This document shows positions 54,329-62,135 of a DNA stretch of 64,000 bases, one piece after another. This DNA comes from Segatella copri (GTDB taxonomy: Bacteria > Bacteroidota > Bacteroidia > Bacteroidales > Bacteroidaceae), in the NCBI RefSeq assembly GCF_949820605.1, contig NZ_CATKVU010000007.1, positions 248,001-312,000 on the forward strand. Direction: 5' to 3'. Made by a program: the position numbers and the translations under genes. A model generated the notes under the pieces. The model was not told the DNA's origin and ran no database searches. It worked only from the letters and a program-made list of their open reading frames with translations. Each line of letters starts with the position of its first letter. The stretch's first letter is position 1.

Positions 54329-55639
54329 ATGAAAAAAATATATAACATATTATTTACGCTGATTGCGGTCTTGGCTTTCACATCTTGTTCTAACGACATA
54401 GATGAAGTGTTCGACAAACCTTCTGCGGAGCGAGTGAATGATGCAATAGCAGAGTATAAGACGGTTCTTACTTCTGCAGAGAATGGATGGCTGATGAAAT
54501 ATTATCCTAAGGCTAATACCAAGTATGGTGGATATAATCTGTTGTTGAAGTTTGGAACAGATGGAAATGTTACTGCCATGAGCGATGCTTTGGGTGCAGA
54601 CACGAAAGCCACATCACATTATAAATTGGAGCAGAGTGCTAGTATCGTTCTGTCTTTTGATGAGTACAATAAGGTGATTCATTTCTTCTCCGATCCAGCT
54701 AACCCTGATGGTATTGGTGATAATGGTAAGGGTATGGAAGGTGACTTGGAGTTCCGGGTGCTTACCGCCACTGCTGATTCTGTAGTCATGCTTGGCAAGA
54801 AGCGTGGTACAAAAATAGTGATGACTCCTATGGCGAAGGATGCCGATTGGACTGAGACCATTAATCAGATAGATGATTTGGAGAAGGAGATGCAGTTTCC
54901 TAAATATACTTGCGAGGTAAATGATGTCAAGTATGTAGCTACATCAAGCTATCGTACCATTACTTTCACTAGTTCTAATGCCGAGGAAGGCTCTACAACG
55001 GAACCTTATATTGTTACAGACAAGGGCATTGAATTTTATGAGCCAATAACTCTTAATGGCGTTACTATCAAAGGCTTCAACTATAAAGGGGGCGATAACT
55101 ATGAGTTTGAATCCACAGATGCCGCTGTAAAGATGTTGGGCGTTGTTCCTCCTATCAGTGAGCAGGTTATCAGTGGAGACTGGTTCTTCTCTGTAGCTAA
55201 TATGGGTAGCTATACTCAGGCGTATTGGAATGCTGGTAACGAGGAGGTTTCTAAGCATTATTCTCCTTGCCATTTTGCTGCTTTTACCACTTCTGCGTTT
55301 GATGGCTATGCAGGACATTGGGGAATCTTTTTCAATGTGGCAGGCTATGCTTCGTTCATAGACATTACTCCTACTATCGTTGACGATGATCATATCTCAT
55401 TTGCTTGTCCTGGCAAGTTTGGTGCGAATGGTCAGTATTTCTATAGTTGGGGTCAGAGGTATATGATTTATGCACTGACTGGTGATGAGGGAACTCATGC
55501 TGCCAACGTGGCCAAGACTTATAAAGTTGAGTTGATAAAGGGTACAACGAAACAGCCTTCTTCTATAAAGTTGACTGATGAGAGTAATCCAAATAACTGG
55601 TTTGTCTTGACAACTAGTATGCCAGAATCTCTTTTTTAG
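54329..55639 (+). CDS. DUF4302-type surface lipoprotein
   Basis: 436 residues, lipobox FTSC (Cys20). The N-terminal part (DEVFDKPSAERVNDAIAEYK ... AENGWLMKYYP ... YGGYNLLLKF) is characteristic of DUF4302 proteins. The gene starts 7 bases after the metallohydrolase stop and is the last of the operon, ahead of the terminator at 55723. DUF4302 proteins recur in this operon type and may bind the imported ligand; this is inference. Confidence 0.85.
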   Translation: MKKIYNILFTLIAVLAFTSCSNDIDEVFDKPSAERVNDAIAEYKTVLTSAENGWLMKYYPKANTKYGGYNLLLKFGTDGNVTAMSDALGADTKATSHYKLEQSASIVLSFDEYNKVIHFFSDPANPDGIGDNGKGMEGDLEFRVLTATADSVVMLGKKRGTKIVMTPMAKDADWTETINQIDDLEKEMQFPKYTCEVNDVKYVATSSYRTITFTSSNAEEGSTTEPYIVTDKGIEFYEPITLNGVTIKGFNYKGGDNYEFESTDAAVKMLGVVPPISEQVISGDWFFSVANMGSYTQAYWNAGNEEVSKHYSPCHFAAFTTSAFDGYAGHWGIFFNVAGYASFIDITPTIVDDDHISFACPGKFGANGQYFYSWGQRYMIYALTGDEGTHAANVAKTYKVELIKGTTKQPSSIKLTDESNPNNWFVLTTSMPESLF

Positions 55640-55722
55640 AGTTCATCCATCATGAAATAAAACTATATACATAATGTTTTATAGAGTTCTTTGTGAAAAG
55701 AATACATAAAATCTCTCGTCAG

Positions 55723-55748
55723 GGGGCGTGCTCATTTAAGCACGCCCC
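55723..55748 (+). terminator. Terminator of the SusC/D-metallohydrolase operon
   Basis: Perfect 9-bp GC-rich stem GGGGCGTGC / GCACGCCCC with an 8-base loop, followed by TTATTTATTG. It lies between convergent genes and may act on both strands. Confidence 0.88.
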
Positions 55749-55793
55749 TTATTTATTGTTGCAGTATAAACTGTATTCCGGAATATTTTAATT

Positions 55794-56972
55794 TCAATAT
55801 AAAAGACCAAAACTCCATAGTGGTAATATGTCACCGTTAGCATATTCTATATCGTCACGCACAATATAAGCGTTTTCTACATCCTTCACCTGCTTATGAC
55901 TCTTTTTGGCACCCCCAATCTCAAATGTATACTTTCCTATTGTAAAATCGGAAATCTTAGATGATGTAACATCCTGATTGACTCTGGTTTGGTTGTAGAA
56001 GAATGTCTCTCTCACATTACCAATATTAGAATTATTGCCTGAAAGTGCATATATGATATTCGGATTATCGAGATAAACTTTCTCTGTCTTTCCCAATCCT
56101 CTCATTCCGCCTGTTTCGTCACGTAACTGACCAATCATTCCCGCTTTTTCCATGTATAGTAGATAGGTAGGAATATCATTGCGGCTCACTTTAATTTCGT
56201 TTGCCAATCCTGTAGCTTCTGGCTTATAGGGCACATTACCTGCTATGATAGATAACATGCGGCGGAGTTTTTTGCCTGTTGCTGGCGACATGTTGGCATA
56301 TTGTGGAATATCTACTTCCATCGTAAGACGTATTACCTGCTGTAGTCTTTGCTGGAAGAAGCCTTCCTTGGAAAATGGATAGTATCCTTCTTTCAGATAT
56401 TTATTGAAGAGCGGAATAGGGTGGAGCACCTCTTTTATTTCAATATTTCCCCTCAGAATATCATCTAATGACATGACAGGTGTCTTGATACCTTCGAACA
56501 TTTCCAGATATTCCCTAAAAGACATACCCTGCATCTCATATAATACGACTCTTCTGCTCAAATCTGCCTCTCCATCTAAAATATCAAGCATAGAAGATCC
56601 TGTGAAGAAAATTTTGAGTTCAGGGTGGGAGTCGTAGATTTGCTTCAATTCCCTCGACCATGAATCATATTTATGTACTTCATCTATATAAAGCGTTTCA
56701 CCTCCTTCACGTACAAATTGGTCGGCTGTATCAATTAGTGTGTGGGTTGTGAAATAGCTATGATCTGCTGATATATAGAGACTTTTTGCCTGAGTATCAG
56801 CATCCATTTCTTTAAGATGTTGAAGAATCAAAGTTGATTTCCCTACTCCTCTAGGTCCCATGAGTCCAACGAACCTCGCTTGCCAAGGAAGCTTGTCATA
56901 CATATAGCGCTTAAAGTCCAGACTTACTAGACGCAGCTGTTCTTTCATGTAGTTTACGAGTGTAATATCCAT
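55794..56972 (-). CDS. ATP-binding protein, AAA_14/DUF4143 family
   Basis: 392 residues. P-loop GPRGVGKST (39-47), Walker B TLYIDEVHKYDSW (acidic pair 97-98), sensor FTGSSMLDIL. The C-terminal half fits DUF4143 (YLDNPNIIYAL, TFEIGGAKKSHKQVKDVENA), with a nuclease-like core. It appears complete. Its leader holds three palindromes at exact 33-bp spacing directly after the -7 element. A repeat island of about 1 kb lies upstream. It resembles the other ATPases at 1776-3062 and 3431-4231. Function unknown. Confidence 0.87.
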   Translation of the reverse strand: MDITLVNYMKEQLRLVSLDFKRYMYDKLPWQARFVGLMGPRGVGKSTLILQHLKEMDADTQAKSLYISADHSYFTTHTLIDTADQFVREGGETLYIDEVHKYDSWSRELKQIYDSHPELKIFFTGSSMLDILDGEADLSRRVVLYEMQGMSFREYLEMFEGIKTPVMSLDDILRGNIEIKEVLHPIPLFNKYLKEGYYPFSKEGFFQQRLQQVIRLTMEVDIPQYANMSPATGKKLRRMLSIIAGNVPYKPEATGLANEIKVSRNDIPTYLLYMEKAGMIGQLRDETGGMRGLGKTEKVYLDNPNIIYALSGNNSNIGNVRETFFYNQTRVNQDVTSSKISDFTIGKYTFEIGGAKKSHKQVKDVENAYIVRDDIEYANGDILPLWSFGLLY

Positions 56973-56988
56973 ATTTCACCATTTTTAT

Positions 56989-57071
56989 GCATCTTTTAAG
57001 ATGCTGTTTTTTGTAGTATATGCACCTTGGAAGGTGCACATTTATGCGCAATATGCACCTTCCAAGGTGCA
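56989..57071. repeat. Three palindromes with 33-bp centre spacing
   Basis: GCATCTTTTAAGATGC at 56989-57004, TGCACCTTGGAAGGTGCA at 57021-57038 and TGCACCTTCCAAGGTGCA at 57054-57071 have centres at 56996.5, 57029.5 and 57062.5. The second and third are each other's reverse complement. They fill the leader between promoter and start codon of the ATPase gene, so they could be operator sites or a run of RNA hairpins. Confidence 0.92.
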
Positions 57072-57077
57072 AATATA
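57069..57077 (-). promoter_or_regulatory. -7 element TATATTTGC of the ATPase gene
   Basis: Minus-strand TAnnTTTGC match that overlaps the first palindrome by three bases. Transcription would start inside the palindrome array, about 90 bases before the ATG. Confidence 0.7.
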
Positions 57078-57262
57078 TGTTTTTTCTTTCAAAACTCCAA
57101 ACTTTTTGCTTATTTATTTTTGCTAAAAGTGTCCTTTACTCTTATTTCTAATAATTGCCAGAGATTTTTATCAGTATGTAGCGATAATAGCCTTGTTATG
57201 GAAGAATATTTTGCCGAGGAATAAGTTGGCTGTTAACCGGAAATAGTGTACTGGCGAATGAA

Positions 57263-57301
57263 GAACAGCTGACTAGCCGTACGCTCGCTAGTTGGCTGTT
57301 C
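57263..57301. repeat. Hairpin at the edge of the repeat island
   Basis: Arms GAACAGCTGACTAGC (57263-57277) and GCTAGTTGGCTGTTC (57287-57301) match at 13 of 15 positions. No adjacent gene end is obvious. Bases 57078-57262 and 57302-57358 hold no recognised feature. Confidence 0.6.
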
Positions 57302-57516
57302 TACTGCAACAGTCAGCGTAAATGCCTGTAAAAATGTTGTAAGTAAGGGATAAGAAAATACTCTTCACTCTTCACCTTTCCTTCGGAATCCCCAGTGTTT
57401 ATGGGCGTTTCGAGGGGTGAAGAGTTCTTGGACACTCTTCACTCACTCTTCACCACTCTTCACCCTGGCTGGTTCGGCGGAGGATGTGTCATAAGTTTAT
57501 GATTCATCCTCTTCTT

Positions 57517-57626
57517 GTTGTTGGAAGAGTTAGGATATGTTGTTGGAAGAGTTAGGATATGTTGTTGGAAGAGTTAGAATATGTTGTTGGAAGAGTTAGA
57601 ATATGTTGTTGGAAGAGCCAGTATCT
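57517..57626. repeat. Five 22-bp tandem repeats (GTTGTTGGAAGAG core)
   Basis: Units begin at 57517, 57539, 57561, 57583 and 57605. The first four differ only at one G/A position; the fifth is diverged at its end. Confidence 0.92.
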
Positions 57627-57631
57627 TCGGT

Positions 57632-57717
57632 CGCACAACAGCTGTTGTGCGCTTGCATAACAGCTGATATGCGCATGCACAACAGGTGATGTGCATGCGA
57701 TGGTCAACTGTTATGCG
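57632..57717. repeat. Palindrome array with 22-bp spacing
   Basis: The perfect palindrome CGCACAACAGCTGTTGTGCG (57632-57651) is followed by imperfect ones at 57655-57672 and 57673-57698 and a right half-site at 57708-57716. Centres at 57641.5, 57663.5, 57685.5 and about 57707.5 are each 22 bases apart, the same period as the preceding tandem repeat. Confidence 0.85.
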
Positions 57718-57758
57718 CCAAACTATTATCCAGACTTATGGCGCACCCTCCTCAGGGA

Positions 57759-57835
57759 CGCCTGGAGGTCTTGCATCTCTCCTTAACACCTAGCGGTCTT
57801 GCGCTGCAATTTACGCCTGTTGGTCTTTGGAATCG
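57759..57835. repeat. Three degenerate 27-28-bp repeats (GGTCTTGC core)
   Basis: Units begin at 57759, 57787 and 57814 with the pattern CRCCTNNNGGTCTT. They lie between the MITE-like element and the right arm of the large inverted repeat. Confidence 0.6.
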
Positions 57836-57968
57836 GTGAAGAGTGGTGAAGAGTGGGTGAAGAGTTGCTGCAAACTCTTCACCCCTCGGAATGCCGATAA
57901 ATACAGGGGTTTCCGAAGGAAAGGTGAAGAGTGAAGAGTAAAAGCGTGTTCGCTTGCAGATAAAAAAT

Positions 57969-58009
57969 GGGGCGCAAGCTGTTTCCTGAAAAGGAATCGC
58001 TTGCGCCCC
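57969..58009 (-). terminator. Terminator of the barrel-protein gene
   Basis: Arms GGGGCGCAAGC and GCTTGCGCCCC with inner TTTCCT/AGGAA pairing, followed on the minus strand by ATTTTTTATC. It lies 38 bases after the stop codon. Confidence 0.9.
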
Positions 58010-58046
58010 TGATATTATTGCTTATGAGTAAATGAGCACCCTAAGA

Positions 58047-58580
58047 TTAGAACTTGTAGATAGCACCAAATGAAATGTTGCTCGCATCTACGTTAAGTCC
58101 GAATGTTGACCAGTTGTCACCATGGTCAGGAGAATAACCTCTGTAACCGAGGAAACCTACCTTTGTGATGAAGTTTACGTGGTCTGAAAGCTTAACAGCC
58201 AAACCTGGCTTGATGCCTACCTCGTAAGAATCGCCACCGCCCTTGCTGACGCTGCCGTAACCGATTGTACCCTCAACGAAGAGGTTAACCAACTTGGTTT
58301 CTACGGCTGTGTAACGTACGTAAGGAGCTACAATGAATGTTGTTGCTTCTGGTACTGCTCTGAGTTCGCAAACATCGCCCTTCTTGATACCAATCTCGAG
58401 ACCTGCTTCCCATTTGTTGTTGAACTGGTAACCAATCTCAGGCATCAAGGCGTAAGCTGTCTTGCTGTCACCATCACCGATCTTGTTGCTGGAAATACCA
58501 GCTGTACCACCGATGTAAACCTGTGCGCTAGCGCAAACTGAAACGAGAGCCATAGCAAGGCTCAACATAATCTTCTTCAT
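58047..58580 (-). CDS. Outer-membrane beta-barrel protein
   Basis: About 177 residues. Signal peptide ending ASAQ, followed by short amphipathic strands and a C-terminal SFGAIYKF with terminal Phe, fitting an 8-strand OmpX/opacity-type barrel. The start is ATG 58580; an in-frame TTG two codons upstream is unlikely. It has its own promoter and terminator. Function unknown. Confidence 0.82.
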   Translation of the reverse strand: MKKIMLSLAMALVSVCASAQVYIGGTAGISSNKIGDGDSKTAYALMPEIGYQFNNKWEAGLEIGIKKGDVCELRAVPEATTFIVAPYVRYTAVETKLVNLFVEGTIGYGSVSKGGGDSYEVGIKPGLAVKLSDHVNFITKVGFLGYRGYSPDHGDNWSTFGLNVDASNISFGAIYKF

Positions 58581-58699
58581 AATCAATCTTTTCTTTTAAT
58601 TATTACTTTCTTTTATCACTCTAATCAGGTAGCTTTTCAGCCCCTTTATTTATGATAGCAAAGCACATCCCAGACATGCCCTGCACTCTCTAATTCGGC

Positions 58700-58708
58700 G
58701 CAAAGATA
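58700..58708 (-). promoter_or_regulatory. -7 element TATCTTTGC of the barrel-protein gene
   Basis: Minus-strand consensus match with a TTTG in -33 position at about 58728-58731 (spacing 19). The leader is roughly 115 bases. The 359-base divergent spacer up to tex contains only this and the tex promoter. Confidence 0.75.
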
Positions 58709-58872
58709 TAGGAAATAACTTAAAACTCAAAACTATTTATCAGTTTTTCTTGCAAAACAAGCCGTATTGTTGATGTAAATCAAGAAAAGTAGGCATGCAG
58801 AATGTATCTAAAGCTATTTCTGCTGCAAAACTACGATTTTTTAGTGAAACCGCCAAATAATATGAGGGAATA

Positions 58873-58905
58873 TTTGGGCAAACCAACTTTTTTCTCTATC
58901 TTTGC
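58873..58905 (+). promoter_or_regulatory. Promoter of tex
   Basis: TTTG at 58873-58876 and TATCTTTGC at 58897-58905, spacing 20, matching the Bacteroidota promoter pattern; 40 bases to the ATG. Confidence 0.78.
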
Positions 58906-58945
58906 ATGAACAAACAGTTTGAATCTTATTTTATAAATATCATAA

Positions 58946-61078
58946 ATGAATCAATTTACAAAGCTGATAGCAGCCCAGCTCAATCTGAAGGAGCAGGCTG
59001 TAGAAAATACTCTGGCGCTGCTCGAAGAGGGCTGCACCATTCCGTTTATCTCGCGATACCGCAAGGAGAAAACCGGTAATATGGACGAGGTAAACATTGA
59101 AGCCATCGCACAGGCTAACGAGAAACTCTCTGAGATGGCGAAGAGAAAAGAGACTATCCTCAAAACCATCGAGGAACAGGGAAAACTCTCGGATGAACTG
59201 AAAAAACGTATCGAACAGTGCTGGGATGCCACCGAACTGGAAGATATCTATCTTCCTTATAAGCCTAAGCGCCGCACCCGTGCACAGATAGCACGTGAGG
59301 CAGGCTTGGAGCCTCTGGCACAACTGCTCCTCTTCCAGCGTGAGCGCAATCCGGAACAGGCTGCCAGGAAGTTTGTGGGCGATAAGGTGAAGGATGTGGA
59401 GGCTGCACTTCAGGGAGCCAAGGACATCATCGCCGAAACCGTAAGCGAAAATGAGCAGAGCCGCAATCAGATTCGCGGTGAGTTCAGACGCGGTGCCATC
59501 ATCACTTCTAAGGTGGTAGCTAAGAAGAAGGATGAGGAAGAGGCGCAGCGCTTCTCCGACTATTTCGATTTCTCAGAACCATTGAAGAAATGTTCTTCGC
59601 ACCGACTGCTGGCTATGCGTAGAGGCGAGGCGGCAGGATTCTTGCGTGTCAGCATCTCGGCTGATGATGAGCAGTGTCAGGATAAACTGAAGCGCCACTA
59701 TGTACATGGTTTCGGTGAGTGCCAGACGCTGGTGGGTGAAGCGGTGGATGATGCCTTTAAGCGACTGCTGAAGCCTAGCATTGAAACCGAATTTGCTGCG
59801 CTCAGCAAGCAGAAGGCGGATGAGGAGGCTATTGTGGTCTTCGCCGAAAACCTGCGCCAGCTTCTGTTGGCGGCTCCTCTCGGACAGAAACGCGTGATGG
59901 CGGTTGACCCGGGTTTTGCCAATGGTTGCAAGACTTGCTGTCTCGATGCGCAGGGCAATCTGATTCATCATGAAATTGTTTATCCTCATCCTCCCCGCAA
60001 CAGGAAGAGCGAGGCTACGGCTGCCATCCAGCGCATGGTAAAGATGTATCAGGTGGAGGCAATGGCTGTAGGTAACGGTACGGCAAGCCGCGAAACCAGC
60101 GACTGGCTGCATAGCATCGATTTCGTTCATCCGGTAGATATCTATGTGGTGAGCGAGGATGGTGCTTCTATCTATTCGGCTTCGAAGATTGCAAGAGATG
60201 AGTTCCCGGATGAGGATGTTACCGTGCGTGGTGCTGTGAGCATCGGACGAAGACTGATGGATCCGCTTGCTGAGTTGGTGAAGATTGATCCGAAGAGCAT
60301 CGGTGTGGGACAGTATCAGCATGATGTGGATCAGACTCAGTTGAAGAAGAGTCTGGATACGGTGGTGATGAGTTGCGTGAACTCGGTGGGTGTCAACCTG
60401 AATACCGCATCGCAGCATCTGCTGACTTATGTGAGCGGTTTGGGACCTACGCTTGCCAAGAATATCGTGGAATATCGCCGCGAGAATGGAGCCTTCGCTT
60501 CCCGTGCCCAGTTGAAGAAGGTGCCACGTCTGGGTCCTTCGGCCTTTGAGCAGTGTGCCGGCTTCCTCCGCATTCCAGGCGCTAAGAATCCTTTGGATAA
60601 CAGTGCCGTTCATCCGGAGCGCTATGCGCTGGTAGAGCAGATGGCGAAAGATCAGGGCGTAACGGTGAAGCAGCTGGTAGAAGACAAGGCGCTGCAGAAG
60701 AAGATTGATATCAGAAAATATGTGAGTGCCGAGGTGGGTATGCCTACTTTGACCGATATCATGGCTGAGCTTGACAAGCCGGGCTTGGATCCTCGTGGTG
60801 AGGTGGAGAAGTTTGAGTTTGATGCCAGCATTAAGGAGATAGAGGATTTGCAGGTGGGCATGGTTGTGCCGGGCATTGTTACCAACATTACCAAGTTTGG
60901 TGCCTTTGTAGATATAGGTGTCCACAACGATGGTCTGGTTCATGTATCTCAGATGTCAAACCGTTACATTCAGGATCCTTCTGAGGTGGTAAAACTTCAT
61001 GAACATGTGATGGTGAGAGTGGCAGAAGTAGATTTGAAGCGCAAGCGCATCGCCTTGTCGATGAAGGGCGTGAAATAA
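58946..61078 (+). CDS. tex: Tex-family RNA-binding transcription accessory protein
   Basis: 710 residues. The N-terminal Tex region (CTIPFISRYRKEKTGNMDEV, DIYLPYKPKRRTRAQIAREA), the YqgF/RNase H-like domain (VMAVDPGFANGCKTCCLD), the helix-hairpin-helix region (NTASQHLLTYVSGLGPTLAK) and a C-terminal S1 domain (GMVVPGIVTNITKFGAFVDI) appear in the usual order. It binds nucleic acid and affects transcription elongation and stress survival in other bacteria. The following small gene starts 15 bases later. Confidence 0.96.
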   Translation: MNQFTKLIAAQLNLKEQAVENTLALLEEGCTIPFISRYRKEKTGNMDEVNIEAIAQANEKLSEMAKRKETILKTIEEQGKLSDELKKRIEQCWDATELEDIYLPYKPKRRTRAQIAREAGLEPLAQLLLFQRERNPEQAARKFVGDKVKDVEAALQGAKDIIAETVSENEQSRNQIRGEFRRGAIITSKVVAKKKDEEEAQRFSDYFDFSEPLKKCSSHRLLAMRRGEAAGFLRVSISADDEQCQDKLKRHYVHGFGECQTLVGEAVDDAFKRLLKPSIETEFAALSKQKADEEAIVVFAENLRQLLLAAPLGQKRVMAVDPGFANGCKTCCLDAQGNLIHHEIVYPHPPRNRKSEATAAIQRMVKMYQVEAMAVGNGTASRETSDWLHSIDFVHPVDIYVVSEDGASIYSASKIARDEFPDEDVTVRGAVSIGRRLMDPLAELVKIDPKSIGVGQYQHDVDQTQLKKSLDTVVMSCVNSVGVNLNTASQHLLTYVSGLGPTLAKNIVEYRRENGAFASRAQLKKVPRLGPSAFEQCAGFLRIPGAKNPLDNSAVHPERYALVEQMAKDQGVTVKQLVEDKALQKKIDIRKYVSAEVGMPTLTDIMAELDKPGLDPRGEVEKFEFDASIKEIEDLQVGMVVPGIVTNITKFGAFVDIGVHNDGLVHVSQMSNRYIQDPSEVVKLHEHVMVRVAEVDLKRKRIALSMKGVK

Positions 61079-61092
61079 AAAGGAAATTCAGA

Positions 61093-61377
61093 ATGAATCA
61101 GAATAATAATGGTGATACTCTCTTGGCAGGGGGCATCACCAGAGATAGTATAGAGTCGGCATATTGCTTTATTCATCAGAAGCTCAGGGTTTTTGAATTT
61201 TCCACCAATCCTACGCAGCGTGATGATATAGAGTATGCCATCGCCCAGTATGTAGAGGGCATGAATCCGCAGCTCTATCTTCTTCTTTCGCAAGGCAGAA
61301 CAGAATTCCTTCTAGACCATGTGAATTTTGAAAAAGATATGCGCGAGGCACAGGAAAAACTGGAAGGGATGATGTAG
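61093..61377 (+). CDS. Conserved small protein downstream of tex
   Basis: 94 residues, soluble, mostly helical, with acidic and basic patches (DSIESAYCFIHQKLRVFEF, RDDIEYAIAQYVEGMN). Not assigned to a named family. Its position 15 bases after tex and the shared terminator suggest co-transcription. Confidence 0.7.
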   Translation: MNQNNNGDTLLAGGITRDSIESAYCFIHQKLRVFEFSTNPTQRDDIEYAIAQYVEGMNPQLYLLLSQGRTEFLLDHVNFEKDMREAQEKLEGMM

Positions 61378-61447
61378 GTATCTCTCTGCTTGAGGAGAAG
61401 GATCTGACAAAAAGGTGTAAAAAGACAGGTAGTTATATTAAAAGAAA

Positions 61448-61487
61448 ATGCTAAATAGTTATATATTAACTACTTAGCATTTTTTTT
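61448..61487. terminator. Terminator between tex operon and tRNA-Leu
   Basis: Stem ATGCTAAATAGTT / AACTACTTAGCAT (12 of 13), followed on the plus strand by seven or more T. It sits between convergent transcription units and may serve both. Confidence 0.88.
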
Positions 61488-61488
61488 G

Positions 61489-61570
61489 TGCGCCTGATAG
61501 GACTCGAACCTACACGGCCTGAACCACTAGATCCTAAGTCTAGCGCGTCTACCAATTTCGCCACAAGCGC
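61489..61570 (-). tRNA. tRNA-Leu(TAG)
   Basis: Read on the minus strand, the acceptor stem GCGCTTG pairs with CAGGCGC, with discriminator A. The anticodon arm CTAGA-CTTAGGA-TCTAG gives anticodon TAG. A long variable arm and the T-loop GGTTCGAGTCC are present, as in a class II tRNA. The CCA end is not encoded. Confidence 0.96.
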
Positions 61571-61663
61571 ATTCTTGGGTGCAAAGATACAATAATAATT
61601 TGAATAAAAAGAATAAAAATGAAAAAAATGATGGTTTTACTTGCTTTTTACGAGAAATAATGG

Positions 61664-61672
61664 TAATTTTGC
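61664..61672 (+). promoter_or_regulatory. -7 element TAATTTTGC before esterase remnant
   Basis: Consensus match about 80 bases before the ATG of the collapsed esterase gene; it may now drive the downstream phosphatase gene. Confidence 0.55.
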
Positions 61673-61752
61673 AAACAGATACCATTTTGGCTTTACTTTG
61701 CAAAAATGAAGGCAGAATGGTAAGGACAGATAAAAACTATAATAACAGGAAT

Positions 61753-62095
61753 ATGAAAAAAGTATGGGTTATGATGCTGGCTACATTGATGGTTTCTTCC
61801 ACGATGATGGCTGGAAATGTGAAGAAATCAACTACTTATTTCATGGCACAGATTGATGGTTGCGAACCTTTCAAAGTGGGCTTTAATGCCGAACGCGATT
61901 CGGTTGTAACCCTGGCTACGGCTTTACCAAAGGGGGTGCATCATGCTAAGGTGATAAGAATATTACCGTTTCGATTTCAGTTTCCAGAAAGGAGATTTAG
62001 GTTATGGCACCAGCTGGCATCCTAGTATGTTGCAGCATCGGAAGATGGCAGCAGAATTGCTTCCGTTCCTGAGAAAACTGATGAATTGGAATTAA
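61753..62095 (+). pseudogene. Collapsed SGNH/GDSL-type esterase
   Basis: An N-terminal part with signal peptide (MKKVWVMMLATLMVSSTMMA) and a beta domain (YFMAQIDGCEPFKVGFNAER) runs to about 61950. A C-terminal part in a different frame (DLGYGTSWHPSMLQHRKMAA) ends at 62095. The latter holds the Asp/His-region pattern typical of the end of CE2/GDSL carbohydrate esterases. The whole catalytic middle is missing, so a large deletion with frameshift has fused both ends. Family assignment rests on the terminal motif. Confidence 0.7.
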
Positions 62096-62135
62096 ATGAG
62101 ACAGTATGTTTCCAAAACAAAATTATATGATAACA

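Larger units (their letters stand above)
57479..57751. mobile_element. MITE-like element with IS1182-type ends
   Basis: The left end reads GGAGGATGTGTCATAAGT and the right end, inverted, GGAGGGTGCGCCATAAGT. They match 17 and 16 of 18 bases of the terminal repeat of the intact IS1182-type element at 13294-15220. No transposase lies inside. The 273-bp element could be a non-autonomous derivative moved in trans. No target duplication was seen. Confidence 0.65.
57359..57940. repeat. Large inverted repeat enclosing the repeat island
   Basis: The left arm (57359-57464) and right arm (57835-57940) are about 90 percent identical after reverse complementing. Both consist largely of ACTCTTCAC units around a conserved CTTTCCTTCGGAA core. 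The arms enclose about 370 bases of further repeats. No coding potential was seen. Confidence 0.88.

Noticed and set aside
57517..57717. Possible CRISPR array
   Set aside because: The units are contiguous 22-bp tandem repeats and palindromes without unique spacers, and no cas genes are present.
59573..60943. 456-codon open frame antisense to tex
   Set aside because: Shadow of tex; rich in His/Arg/Leu with no domain.
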